Shown here in pieces: positions 28,299-37,044 of a stretch of 64,000 nucleotides of DNA; the first letter of the stretch is position 1, and the number at the start of each line of letters is the position of its first letter. The position numbers and the translations under genes are program-made. The stretch comes from Heterorhizobium halophytocola (lineage in GTDB: Bacteria; Pseudomonadota; Alphaproteobacteria; Rhizobiales; Rhizobiaceae), in contig NZ_JAGGJU010000002.1 of NCBI RefSeq assembly GCF_017873095.1, positions 186,001-250,000 of the forward strand. The letters are read 5' to 3'. The notes beneath the pieces are model-generated. The model was not told the DNA's origin. It saw only the letters and a program-made list of their open reading frames with translations, and made no database searches.

Positions 28299-29642
28299 AT
28301 GACAGATGATCAAGACGCACCACGCGCAAGCGTGGCAGACATTCGCGCGCTTTTTTCCAGCCATTCGGTCTGGAGCTCCTGGCTCGAGGTCGAGGCCTGC
28401 CTGGCCGAGGTGCAGGCCGAACTCGGGCTGATCCCGCAAGAGGCGGCCGTCGAGATCCGGGCCAAGGCGAGCTTCGACCATCTCGACCACGTCGCGATCC
28501 TTGCCGATGTCCGCCGCACGCGCGCACCGATCGTGTCGCTGGTGCGGGTGCTGTCGGATGCCTGCGAGGGGGACGCCGGGAAATACGTCCACTGGGGTGC
28601 GACGACGCAGAACGTCATCCAGACGGGGTATGCCCTGCTGATGGCAAAGGCGCATGCCGCCTTCATGCTGCGCTTCGACGACACGCTTGCCATCCTCGCC
28701 GACATTGCCGAGGCGGAGGCTGCGACCGTGACGGTGGCGCGCACCAATATGCGCCAGGCCCTGCCGATCACCTTCGGCTTCAAGGTGGCCGGCTGGATCG
28801 AGGAATGGCTGCGCAATCGCGAGCGGCTGGAGCAGGCAGCCCCGCGGATCCTGCGCGCGCAATGGGGCGGCACGGTGGGTGCGATGCATGTGCTGGGCGA
28901 GGCCGGCCCGGAGGTCAACCGCCGTCTCGGCGAAAGGCTCGGGCTCGGCGTCTACGCCATCCCGTCGCGCGCCGGGCTCGACGGTTTTGCCGAATATGCC
29001 ACCGTTCTGGCGCTGTTTGCCGGCACCAGCGGCAAGATTGCCCGCCATCTCTTCGCGCTGATGGCCGACGAGTTCGGCGAAGTTGCCGAAAGCCTCGGCG
29101 CCGATGTGATCGGCTCGTCGACCATGCCGCACAAGGTCAACCCGAAAACCTCGGTGAAGATCATCGCACTCGCCACCCGCATCCGCGCCCAGGCGCCGTT
29201 GGCGCTGGAGGCCATGCAGCCCTCCTTCGAGGGTGATGCCTCCTGCAATGCGGTGGTCAACGCCGTCGTGGAGGATCTGACGCCGCTTGCCTATGAACTG
29301 GTGGACGAAATGGCTTGGCTCACCGGTTCGCTCAGTCTCAGCCCCGACAGGATGCGGGAAAACCTCGAGATCGGCGGCGAATTCCTGGCGTCGGAAAACC
29401 TGATGATGCAGCTGGCACCGGCGATCGGCCGCACCAGGGCACATGACGTTGTCCACCATGCGGTGGCCGAAGCGGTCGACCAGGGTGCAGGCCTGGTAAA
29501 CACCCTTTTGGCGCATGGCGATCTCTCCGGCGTGACGGAAGCGGACCTGCGCCGCGCCGCCGACCCGGCGCTCTACACAGGCCTCAGCGAGACGCTGGCG
29601 CGGGCGATGGCAAAGACTGCGCGCGAAACGCTGGCGGGGTGA
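28299..29642 (+). CDS. fumarase/aspartase-superfamily lyase (adenylosuccinate lyase-like)
   Basis: 447 aa. The superfamily signature GSSTMPHKVNPK with the catalytic Ser is intact near residue 270, along with HWGATTQN and the TNMRQALPITFG region. It resembles the adenylosuccinate lyase/3-carboxymuconate cycloisomerase branch but is in an operon with an amino-acid-type importer, so a catabolic elimination on an imported N- or C-substituted succinate or related compound is likely rather than purine synthesis. Exact substrate unknown. Confidence 0.85.
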   Translation: MTDDQDAPRASVADIRALFSSHSVWSSWLEVEACLAEVQAELGLIPQEAAVEIRAKASFDHLDHVAILADVRRTRAPIVSLVRVLSDACEGDAGKYVHWGATTQNVIQTGYALLMAKAHAAFMLRFDDTLAILADIAEAEAATVTVARTNMRQALPITFGFKVAGWIEEWLRNRERLEQAAPRILRAQWGGTVGAMHVLGEAGPEVNRRLGERLGLGVYAIPSRAGLDGFAEYATVLALFAGTSGKIARHLFALMADEFGEVAESLGADVIGSSTMPHKVNPKTSVKIIALATRIRAQAPLALEAMQPSFEGDASCNAVVNAVVEDLTPLAYELVDEMAWLTGSLSLSPDRMRENLEIGGEFLASENLMMQLAPAIGRTRAHDVVHHAVAEAVDQGAGLVNTLLAHGDLSGVTEADLRRAADPALYTGLSETLARAMAKTARETLAG

Positions 29643-29749
29643 GGGGCGACCCGGAATCGCCAGGGGCATCTGTCCGCGCAACGGCAAGGCCGGGGTCTTC
29701 GTGCTGGAATTTGAACGTGAAAGCCGCTATGTTCCGGGGCAGGAGAACG

Positions 29750-29959
29750 ATGATGGCGAAGAAGACATCCAGGAGTTCCGACCTCGCCGCAAGCGTTGTC
29801 GTGCAGAACGGCGCAGTCAAGGCGACTGACGCCAATCAGAACTCTGCGGCCACTCAAAACGGCGACGCCATCGTGCCGCCCGCGAAGGTGGACGTCAAAG
29901 CCTTCATGAGAGAGCTGCTCGTGACCGACAAGGTCGCCATGGACTATCTCGGCAAATGA
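29750..29959 (+). CDS. small protein upstream of a Doc-like gene (candidate antitoxin)
   Basis: 69-70 aa starting at one of two adjacent ATGs, with GCAGGAG upstream. Two parts: a Ser/Asn/Gln-rich N-terminal half (SDLAASVVVQNGAVKATDANQNSAA) and a conserved-looking helix at the end (DVKAFMRELLVTDKVAMDYL). The stop overlaps the ATG of the Doc-like gene (ATGA). It does not resemble Phd clearly; antitoxin role is inferred from size, order and overlap. Confidence 0.6.
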   Translation: MMAKKTSRSSDLAASVVVQNGAVKATDANQNSAATQNGDAIVPPAKVDVKAFMRELLVTDKVAMDYLGK

Positions 29960-30400
29960 ATGCCTCCGGCGAGCCTCTCTGGCTCGACCTGGAAGACGTC
30001 ATTCAGATCAACATCCAGGCTGTGCGGGAAACCAACGAAACCCATCTCGTCCGGGATCGGGCCGCGCTTGAAAGCGGCACCGATCGGGCGCGCAACAGGT
30101 TCGGCTATGGCGAGAGCGATCTCTTCACCCTCGCCGCACATCTGGCCTGCGGTATTGGCAAGGCTCACGCCTTCGAGCAGGGCAACAAGCACGGCATGGG
30201 CGTCGATGCGCCTCATTCTGTTCGTCAACAGCATCGCGCTTCAGGTCACCGACGATCAGCTTTTACTCGGTGCCTGGATACTCGAGCGGACGATCGCGAC
30301 GCAGGGCGAAGAGGAAGCCGAAGACGCGATGAAGGCGCTGCGCATATATCTGCGCGATCACCGCAGATTCAGGACGGTGGGCAGGCCAGGCTTGATCTGA
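29956..30400 (+). pseudogene. Doc/Fic-family toxin gene, frameshifted in the Fic motif
   Basis: The first frame (29956-30192) encodes LDLEDVIQINIQAVRETNE...FGYGESDLFTLAAHLACGIGKAHAFEQGNKH, a death-on-curing type protein up to the HxFxxGNK active-site motif. The continuation expected after GNK-R, TAWASMRLILFVNSIALQVTDDQLLLGAWIL, is found in another frame from 30191 to 30400. At 30187 the DNA reads AAG C ACG GCA, two bases short of AAG CGN ACG GCA. The first frame instead runs on into non-homologous sequence to 30432. Probably inactivated; a sequencing error is the alternative. Confidence 0.75.
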
Positions 30401-30629
30401 AGCCGGTTCCGTCAACATGCGGGCCGGTGTGAGGATCGATTTTTTCGAGAAACTGCGAGTGGTACCGGGGGCATAGGCCTTAGGGCAATCTGCCGGCGAC
30501 ACGCGAGCGCATGCGCCAGATGGCGCCTTCGCGGCACGCGCTTTGCCACGTCCCTCGCACAATCCCCTATTGAGCGCCGCCGTCCCGCTCGCGCAACAAC
30601 ACGCCTTGACATCGAAGCCGTTCCCGATT

Positions 30630-30649
30630 TTGGTAAGATGTCAGACCAA
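30630..30649. promoter_or_regulatory. inverted repeat upstream of the FadR-type gene (candidate autoregulatory operator)
   Basis: TTGGT and ACCAA arms flank AAGATGTCAG, 36 bases before the regulator's ATG. FadR-subfamily GntR proteins commonly bind TGGT-(N)-ACCA repeats. An overlapping pair GACATC/GATGTC (30608 and 30637) is also present. Confidence 0.5.
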
Positions 30650-30685
30650 TTTCGGTCGGGTGTTTGAGCAGGGGAGGGGAGCCGG

Positions 30686-31411
30686 ATGTCTGAGATCGCC
30701 GATCGCGATGCGCCGCTGATGTCCGCTCTGCAACCGCTCGACCGCGCCGGCCAGGTGACCCAGGCGCTGGCAAGCTTCATCTCGAGAGCCGAGCTGAAGG
30801 CCGGGGATCGGCTTCCGGCCGAACGCCAGCTGATGGATGCGCTCGGCGTCGGGCGCTCGACGATCCGTGAGGTCGTCGGCCGCTTCCAGGCGCTCGGCGT
30901 GATGGAGACGCGCAAGGGATCCGGCACCTATCTGCTGAAGCCCGTCAGCGTCGACACCGTTCATATGCCGCTCTCCTTCGAAAGCGGCAACCTGAAAGAA
31001 AACCTGCTGCAGTCGCTGGAGGTTCGCCGCGGGCTGGAGCTGGAGGTTTCGGTGCTCGCCGCCCGCCGCCGCACGGCGGAGGACCTTGTGACGATCGAGG
31101 CGGCACTCGACGAGATGGAGCGTGTGCACCAGCTGGAAGGGACCTCGGGCCCGCAGGACCGGGTGTTTCACCTGGCGATCTACGATGCGGCCCACAACCC
31201 GCTGTTTCGCCAGCTGCTCGAGCAGATGCGCGGAGTCTTCACCCAGTTCTTCGAAAATCCTGTCGACCGCAAGGATTTCGCCAAACGGTCCTATCCGTTT
31301 CACCGCACCCTGTTCAACGCGATCGCCGCTCAGGATACCGAGGCCGCCCGCCGCGAAACGCTCAAGATCCTCGACGTGGTCGAGGAAGACATCAAGGATA
31401 TGGCTCCATGA
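30686..31411 (+). CDS. GntR-family regulator, FadR/FCD subfamily
   Basis: 241 aa. The N-terminal winged HTH is clear (KAGDRLPAERQLMDALGVGRSTIREVVGRFQALGVMETRKGSGTYL, about residues 34-78), followed by the all-helical FCD domain (RRGLELEVSVLAARRRTAEDL...FHLAIYDAAHNPLFRQLLEQM) with Asp/His metal-site candidates. GGGGAGGGGAG upstream. Its stop overlaps the start of the PLP enzyme (ATGA), so it heads and probably controls the operon. Confidence 0.92.
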   Translation: MSEIADRDAPLMSALQPLDRAGQVTQALASFISRAELKAGDRLPAERQLMDALGVGRSTIREVVGRFQALGVMETRKGSGTYLLKPVSVDTVHMPLSFESGNLKENLLQSLEVRRGLELEVSVLAARRRTAEDLVTIEAALDEMERVHQLEGTSGPQDRVFHLAIYDAAHNPLFRQLLEQMRGVFTQFFENPVDRKDFAKRSYPFHRTLFNAIAAQDTEAARRETLKILDVVEEDIKDMAP

Positions 31412-32601
31412 CCGACGGCCCGCTGCACGGCGCAACCCCGGGTGACGATCTCTTCGACGCCGCTTCGCTGATTTCGGCGCATGATGGCGCGCATGCCTTC
31501 GAGGCGGTGGTGCCGCCGATCGTGCAGACCTCGCTGTTCACCTTTTCCAGCTATGACGAGATGCTCTCGACCTATCGCGGCGAGAAGCTGCGGCCGGTCT
31601 ATTCGCGCGGGCTGAACCCGACGGTGCGGATCTTCGAGGAGATGCTGGCCAAACTCGAAGGCGCGGAAGACGCGCTCGGTTTTGCCAGCGGCATGGGAGC
31701 GATCTCCGGTGCGGTGCTACCCTTCGTCGAACCCGGCGACCGGATCGTCGCCGTGCGCCATCTCTATCCCGACGCCTTTCGCCTGTTCGGCACGATCCTG
31801 AAGCGGATGAAGGTCGAGGTCACCTATGTCGACGGCCGCGACGAGGAGGCGATTGAAAAGGCCATGCCCGGCGCCAAGCTGTTCTATATGGAGAGCCCGA
31901 CCAGCTGGACGATGGAGACCCACGACATCAAGGCGCTGGCTGCAATTGCCCGTCGTCATGGCGCCGTCTCGGTCATCGACAATTCCTGGGCAAGCCCGCT
32001 GTTCCAGCAGCCGATCCGGCTGGGTGTAGACCTCGTCGTGCACTCGGCCTCGAAATATCTGGGCGGTCATTCCGACGTCGTCGCCGGGGTCGTCGCCGGG
32101 CCCAAACATCTGGTCGACCGGCTGCGCGGCGAAAGCCTGCCCTATCTCGGCGCCAAGCTCTCGCCCTTCGACGCCTGGCTGCTGATCCGCGGTCTGCGCA
32201 CCCTGCCGATCCGGATGAAGGCGCATGAGCGCTCGGCGCTGGAGATCGCCAAGCGGCTGGAGGCGCTGGATGTCGTCGCCGACGTCCAGCATCCCGGCCT
32301 CGGCAACCGGCTGCCGGCAGGCCTTACCGGCACATCGGGCCTGTTCTCCTTCATCTTCCGCGAGGGCGTCGATATCCGCGCCTTCTGCGATCGCCTGAGC
32401 CTGTTCAAGCTCGGCGTCAGCTGGGGCGGCCATGAAAGCCTGATCGTCCCGGGCGAAGTGGTGCTGCAGCAGAAGGCCCAGCCGAACTCGGCGCAGACCT
32501 TCGGCATCGACCCGCGCTCCATTCGTCTCCATGTTGGCCTCGAAGGCACCGAGGCCCTCTGGGCCGATATCGAGGAGGCGCTTGCTGCCGCGACCCCCTG
32601 A
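31408..32601 (+). CDS. trans-sulfuration-family PLP enzyme (cystathionine gamma-synthase/lyase-like)
   Basis: 397-aa fold-type I PLP enzyme of the MetB/MetC/MetY group. Seen: YSRGLNPTVRIFEEMLAKLEGAEDALGFASGMGAI, the PLP-Asp region SVIDNSWASPLFQQP, and the Schiff-base lysine in HSASKYLGGHSD (Lys216). It is coupled to a GntR regulator and followed by a sugar-type ABC importer, an unusual pairing; it may act on a sulfur- or hydroxyl-bearing amino acid derivative carried by that transporter (inference). Confidence 0.9.
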   Translation: MTDGPLHGATPGDDLFDAASLISAHDGAHAFEAVVPPIVQTSLFTFSSYDEMLSTYRGEKLRPVYSRGLNPTVRIFEEMLAKLEGAEDALGFASGMGAISGAVLPFVEPGDRIVAVRHLYPDAFRLFGTILKRMKVEVTYVDGRDEEAIEKAMPGAKLFYMESPTSWTMETHDIKALAAIARRHGAVSVIDNSWASPLFQQPIRLGVDLVVHSASKYLGGHSDVVAGVVAGPKHLVDRLRGESLPYLGAKLSPFDAWLLIRGLRTLPIRMKAHERSALEIAKRLEALDVVADVQHPGLGNRLPAGLTGTSGLFSFIFREGVDIRAFCDRLSLFKLGVSWGGHESLIVPGEVVLQQKAQPNSAQTFGIDPRSIRLHVGLEGTEALWADIEEALAAATP

Positions 32602-32660
32602 GCAGAGCCGACAAACCGGAACAAAAGCCACCAAACCTAAATAAAAGAGAGGGAACTGAC

Positions 32661-33926
32661 ATGAAAAAGACACTGATTACCGCGGCCTTCCTGGCAGCCG
32701 CCATGGCCGGCACCGCCTATGCAGACACGACGCTCAAACTGGTCGAGGTGATCACCAGCCCCGAGCGCACCGAAACGCTGAAGGCGATCGTCGGCACCTT
32801 CGAAAAGGCCAATCCCGGCACCCAAGTCGAGATCGTCTCGCTGCCCTGGGGCGAAGCCTTCCAGAAATTCGCCACCATGGTGTCTGCCGGGGATATTCCA
32901 GACGTGATGGAAATGCCCGACACCTGGCTGGCGCTGTATGCGAACAACGGCCTGGTCGAGAACCTCGAGCCCTATCTCGAAAAATGGGACGACACGTCGA
33001 ACCTGACGGACAGGGCGCTGGAGCTCGGTCGCGCGGTCGACGACAAGGCCTATATGCTGCCCTACGGCTTCTATCTGAACGCCATGTTCTACAACAAGAA
33101 GCTGCTCGAGGAGGCTGGCGTCAAGGATGTGCCGGTGACGATGGACGACTTCCTCGAAGCGTCGAAGAAGATCTCCGCCTTGCCGGGCAAATACGGCTAC
33201 TGCCTGCGCGGCGGCTCCGGCGGGCTGAACAGCTGGGTGGAGTTTGCTGCCAACATGGCCGGCTCCGACAAGTTCTTCAAAGAGGACGGCACCTCGACCT
33301 TCAATTCGGAAGGCTGGGAAAAGGGCATCGAATGGCTCGTCAACCTCTACAAGGAGGGCTATGCGCCGAAGGATGCGGTCAACTGGGGCTTCAACGAGAC
33401 GGTTGCCGGCTTCTATTCCGGCACCTGCGCCTTCCTCAACCAGGATCCGGATGCGCTGATCGGCATTTCCTCGCGGATGAAGGCCGAGGATTTCGGCGTC
33501 ACCACCTTCCCCAAGGGCCCGTCCGGCAAGACCTATCCGACGATCGGCTATGCCGGCTGGTCGATGATGTCGTCGTCGAAGGACAAGGATCTCGCCTGGA
33601 AGCTGATCACCACGCTGGAAGGCCGCGACGGCAATATCGAGTGGAACAAGAAGGTCGGCACGCTGCCGGCGCTGAAATCCGCCGAAAAGGACCCCTTCTA
33701 TTCGAGCGACCAGTTCAAGGGCTGGTTCGCCGAACTGTCGGATCCGGATGTGCACCCGATCACCATGCCGACCTATCTGGAAGAGTTCGCCTATTTCAAG
33801 GATTCGCTGGTGATCAAGACCTCGCAGCAGGCGCTGCTCGGCGACATCACGCCGAAGGAACTGGCCGACCAGTGGGCTGACTACATGACCAAGGCCCAGC
33901 AGAAATATCTGGCGTCGAAGAAGTAG
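32661..33926 (+). CDS. family-1 (sugar-type) ABC transporter substrate-binding protein
   Basis: 421 aa. Sec signal MKKTLITAAFLAAAMAGTAYA, then TTLKLVEVITSPERTETLKAIVGTFEK and the usual DVMEMPDTWLALYANNGLVENLEPYL pattern of family-1 binding proteins. GAGAGGGA upstream. First of four importer genes (binding protein, two permeases, MalK-type ATPase). Ligand not identifiable. Confidence 0.92.
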   Translation: MKKTLITAAFLAAAMAGTAYADTTLKLVEVITSPERTETLKAIVGTFEKANPGTQVEIVSLPWGEAFQKFATMVSAGDIPDVMEMPDTWLALYANNGLVENLEPYLEKWDDTSNLTDRALELGRAVDDKAYMLPYGFYLNAMFYNKKLLEEAGVKDVPVTMDDFLEASKKISALPGKYGYCLRGGSGGLNSWVEFAANMAGSDKFFKEDGTSTFNSEGWEKGIEWLVNLYKEGYAPKDAVNWGFNETVAGFYSGTCAFLNQDPDALIGISSRMKAEDFGVTTFPKGPSGKTYPTIGYAGWSMMSSSKDKDLAWKLITTLEGRDGNIEWNKKVGTLPALKSAEKDPFYSSDQFKGWFAELSDPDVHPITMPTYLEEFAYFKDSLVIKTSQQALLGDITPKELADQWADYMTKAQQKYLASKK

Positions 33927-34045
33927 CAGCGGACAACAGGCCTGGCGGGGGCAAAGGCGACATGCCCCCTGCCTCCCGCCAGGTCGCGTCACGTCTTTCA
34001 CTTTACCTGCCCGGCCATCGGCCGGTCTCAAGACCTGGATACAGC

Positions 34046-34969
34046 ATGGCCACATACACCAAGGCGCGCCGGCGAAAGCCGTTCAAGCGATGGCTGACCG
34101 ACGCCACCGAGCCCTATCTTTACAGCGCGCCGGCGTTGATCCTGATCATCGCCGTGATGCTGGTGCCGCTGGTGCTCGGCGTGTCCTATGCCTTTCGCGA
34201 CATCCAGCTGCTCAACCCGTTTTCCGGCGGCTTTGTCGGCATGGAGCATTTTCGCGAACTCTCCCGCGACAGGGCCTTTTTCGGTGCGCTGACCAATACG
34301 CTCTGGTGGACCGGCGCCTCGGTCGGCCTGCAATTCGTCTTCGGGCTGATCCTGGCATTGCTGCTGGCCGAACCGTTCAAGGGCAGGGGCCTCGTCCAGG
34401 CGCTGGTCTTCCTGCCCTGGGCGGTGCCGACCTTCCTCACGGGCCTCAACTGGTCCTGGCTGCTCAATCCGGTGATCGGGCCGATCCCGCATTGGCTCTA
34501 CGCGCTCGGCCTTATGGACGAGCCGCGCAATATCCTGTCCGACCCGCATCTGGCGATGTGGGGCCCGATCGCCGCCAATGTCTGGTGGGGCATTCCCTTC
34601 TTCGCCATCACGCTGCTGGCCGCCCTGCAGGCGATCCCGCGCGACCTCTATGAAGCCGCCGAGATCGATGGCGCCGGCCCGGTCCAGCGGTTCCTCTCGA
34701 TCACGGTGCCTTTCCTGGCGCCGACGATCGCCATCACCGTTCTCTTGCGCACCGTGTGGATTGCCAATTTCGCCGACCTGATCGTCGTCATGACCAATGG
34801 CGGGCCGGCCGACCGCACCCAGATCGTCTCCAGCTATATCTTCACCATCGCTTTCAAGCGGCTCGACTTCGGCTACGCCTCGGCAGTCGCGCTGGTGCTT
34901 CTGGTGCTGCTGCTGATCTATTCGCTGCTGATCGTCGTGCTGCGCCAGACGCTGTTGAAAAAGGACTGA
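34046..34969 (+). CDS. sugar-type ABC transporter permease (MalF/UgpA-like)
   Basis: 307 aa, six predicted helices. ATPase-contact loop: DLYEAAEIDGAGPVQRFLSITVPFLAPT near residue 210. ATG at 34046 is chosen because the preceding 28 codons are poorly hydrophobic and lack a ribosome site; even the chosen site has only a weak one. Pairs with the next permease. Confidence 0.9.
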   Translation: MATYTKARRRKPFKRWLTDATEPYLYSAPALILIIAVMLVPLVLGVSYAFRDIQLLNPFSGGFVGMEHFRELSRDRAFFGALTNTLWWTGASVGLQFVFGLILALLLAEPFKGRGLVQALVFLPWAVPTFLTGLNWSWLLNPVIGPIPHWLYALGLMDEPRNILSDPHLAMWGPIAANVWWGIPFFAITLLAALQAIPRDLYEAAEIDGAGPVQRFLSITVPFLAPTIAITVLLRTVWIANFADLIVVMTNGGPADRTQIVSSYIFTIAFKRLDFGYASAVALVLLVLLLIYSLLIVVLRQTLLKKD

Positions 34970-34974
34970 CGGCC

Positions 34975-35808
34975 ATGCGCATGCAAAAAATCACCCTCAC
35001 TGTCCTGCACCGCCTGGCGATCCTCGTCTACATCGTCTTTTCCCTCTTTCCGCTCTACTGGATCCTGAAGGTCGCGGTGACACCGACCGACCTTCTCTAT
35101 TCGGAAGGGGTCCGGATGTGGCCGAGCCATGCGACGCTCGAACACTTCTCCTTCGTGCTGCAGCACACGGCCTTTCCGACGCTCTTCATGAACAGCGTCA
35201 TCGTCTCCGGCTCGACCGCAATCATCGTCACCGTGCTCGCCTCGCTCGCCGGTTACGCGCTGTCGCGGTTTGCCTTTCGCGGCAAGTTCCTGCTGATCGG
35301 CCTGCTGCTTGTCACCCAGATGTTTCCGCTGGTCATGCTGGTCGCGCCGATCTTCAAGATGCTGGCGCCGCTCGGCCTGACCAACAGCCTGACCGGGCTG
35401 GTCATCGTCTATTCGGCCTTCAATGTGCCGTTTGCCACCTTCCTGATGCAGTCCTTCTTCGACGGCATCCCGAAGGATCTCGAAGAGGCCGCAATGATCG
35501 ACGGAGCGACGCAGTTCACGGCGTTCCGGCAGATCATCCTGCCGCTGACGCTGCCCGGCATCGCCGCCGGCCTCGGCTTTGTCTTCACCGCGGCCTGGAG
35601 CGAACTGCTCTTCGCGCTGATGCTGATCTCCAATTCGGACAAGGCGACCTTCCCGGTCGGGCTGCTCAGCTTCGTGTCGAAATTTTCCGTCGACTTCGGC
35701 CAGATGATGGCCGCCGGCTTTCTCGCCCTCATCCCCGCAGCAGCCTTCTTCCTGCTGATCCAGCGTTACCTCGTGCAGGGCCTCACGGCCGGCGCCGTCA
35801 AAGGTTGA
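34975..35808 (+). CDS. sugar-type ABC transporter permease (MalG/UgpE-like)
   Basis: 277 aa starting 5 bases after the previous stop. Six helices and the contact loop GIPKDLEEAAMIDGATQFTAFRQIILPLTLPGIAAG are visible, as in MalG-type permeases. The in-frame sequence upstream of 34975 overlaps the MalF-like gene and is not coding. Confidence 0.92.
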   Translation: MRMQKITLTVLHRLAILVYIVFSLFPLYWILKVAVTPTDLLYSEGVRMWPSHATLEHFSFVLQHTAFPTLFMNSVIVSGSTAIIVTVLASLAGYALSRFAFRGKFLLIGLLLVTQMFPLVMLVAPIFKMLAPLGLTNSLTGLVIVYSAFNVPFATFLMQSFFDGIPKDLEEAAMIDGATQFTAFRQIILPLTLPGIAAGLGFVFTAAWSELLFALMLISNSDKATFPVGLLSFVSKFSVDFGQMMAAGFLALIPAAAFFLLIQRYLVQGLTAGAVKG

Positions 35809-35822
35809 AAGGACTTTAGCCC

Positions 35823-36902
35823 ATGGCTTCCATCGCTATCGAAGGGGTTCGCAAGAGCTTCGGCAATGTCCCGGTCCTGCACGGCGTCGACCTCGACGTC
35901 CGGGACGGCGAATTCATCGTGCTGGTCGGCCCGTCCGGCTGCGGCAAGTCCACGCTGCTCAGAATGATCGCCGGGCTGGAGGATGTCAGCGACGGCACGA
36001 TCCGGATCGGCGACCGGGCGGTCAACGATCTGGCGCCGAAGGACCGCGACATCGCCATGGTGTTCCAGTCCTACGCGCTCTATCCGCACATGAATGTTGC
36101 CAACAACATGAGTTACAGCCTCAGGCTCCGAAAGACCGCCAAGGAGAAGATCGGGCAAGCGGTGGAGGCTGCCGCCGGCAAGCTGGGGCTCGAGACCTTG
36201 CTTGCCCGTCGTCCGAAAGCGCTGTCCGGCGGTCAGCGGCAGCGCGTCGCCATGGGCCGCGCCATCGTGCGCCAGCCGAAGGCCTTCCTGTTCGACGAAC
36301 CGCTGTCCAATCTCGACGCCCGTCTGCGCGAGCAGATGCGGGCCGAAATCAAGCGCATGCATGGCGATCTCGGCGCCACGTCGATCTACGTCACGCATGA
36401 CCAGATCGAGGCGATGACACTGGCCGACCGGATCGTCGCCATGCATGGCGGTGTTGTGCAGCAGGTGGGCTCGCCGCTCGACCTCTATGACCGGCCGGCC
36501 AATCTCTTCGTTGCGGGTTTCATCGGTTCACCGGCGATGAATTTTCTCAAAGGCCGTTATCACGGCGCCGGGGAGAATTCCGAGATCACCCTGAACGGTG
36601 GCGGCCTGTCGGTGCCGGTCGGTGCACGCGACGGCATGGAAGAGGCGGGTGTGGCCACGATCGGCATCCGGCCCGAGCATCTGGCCCTCAATACGGACGG
36701 GCGTTACGGCGCAACCGTCGATCTGGTCGAGCCGACCGGCTTCGGCATCATCCTGCACCTGACCATGCAGGGGCAGGAGATCAAGGCCTTCACGCTGGAC
36801 CGTTCCGCCCTCAATCCGGGCGCCAAGATCCGCTTCGACCTGCCGAAGGAACATCTGCACATTTTCGACGAGGCCGGCGATCGGGTCGAAGAGGCAGGCT
36901 GA
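35823..36902 (+). CDS. sugar-type ABC transporter ATP-binding protein (MalK/UgpC-like)
   Basis: 359 aa: Walker A GPSGCGKSTLLR, Q-loop MVFQSYALYPHM, signature LSGGQRQRVAMGRAI, Walker B AFLFDEPLSNLDA and H-loop YVTHDQ, followed by the C-terminal TOBE/regulatory region (about 235-359; IGIRPEHL). The length is that of MalK-type ATPases. It ends the operon; a strong terminator follows at 36942. Confidence 0.94.
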   Translation: MASIAIEGVRKSFGNVPVLHGVDLDVRDGEFIVLVGPSGCGKSTLLRMIAGLEDVSDGTIRIGDRAVNDLAPKDRDIAMVFQSYALYPHMNVANNMSYSLRLRKTAKEKIGQAVEAAAGKLGLETLLARRPKALSGGQRQRVAMGRAIVRQPKAFLFDEPLSNLDARLREQMRAEIKRMHGDLGATSIYVTHDQIEAMTLADRIVAMHGGVVQQVGSPLDLYDRPANLFVAGFIGSPAMNFLKGRYHGAGENSEITLNGGGLSVPVGARDGMEEAGVATIGIRPEHLALNTDGRYGATVDLVEPTGFGIILHLTMQGQEIKAFTLDRSALNPGAKIRFDLPKEHLHIFDEAGDRVEEAG

Positions 36903-36941
36903 GCGGCATGCCAAAAAAGGGTGGGCACGTGTTTCGCGCCC

Positions 36942-36990
36942 GGAATAGGTCCGGCAAAAACGCGTTCACCGGACCTATTCCAGCTTTTTG
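36942..36990 (+). terminator. strong Rho-independent terminator between convergent operons
   Basis: A perfect 13-pair stem, GGAATAGGTCCGG with CCGGACCTATTCC, 14-base loop, followed by AGCTTTTTG. It ends the rightward ABC operon; the CAAAAA-type runs on the other side could let it serve the leftward amidase transcript partly. Confidence 0.85.
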
Positions 36991-37044
36991 TTGTTGCGCA
37001 TGTCCAGAGGGGAAAACCGCGACTGCGCCTTTCCTGGAAATGTT

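Noticed and set aside
28299-29642. Lyase as the purine-pathway purB
   Set aside because: The gene is within an importer operon under a LysR regulator and not near purine genes; only the superfamily signature supports purB.
29956-30192. Programmed ribosomal frameshift in the Doc-like gene
   Set aside because: The site reads AAGCACGGC without a slippery heptamer or a downstream structure that I can see; a deletion in the Arg codon explains it more simply.
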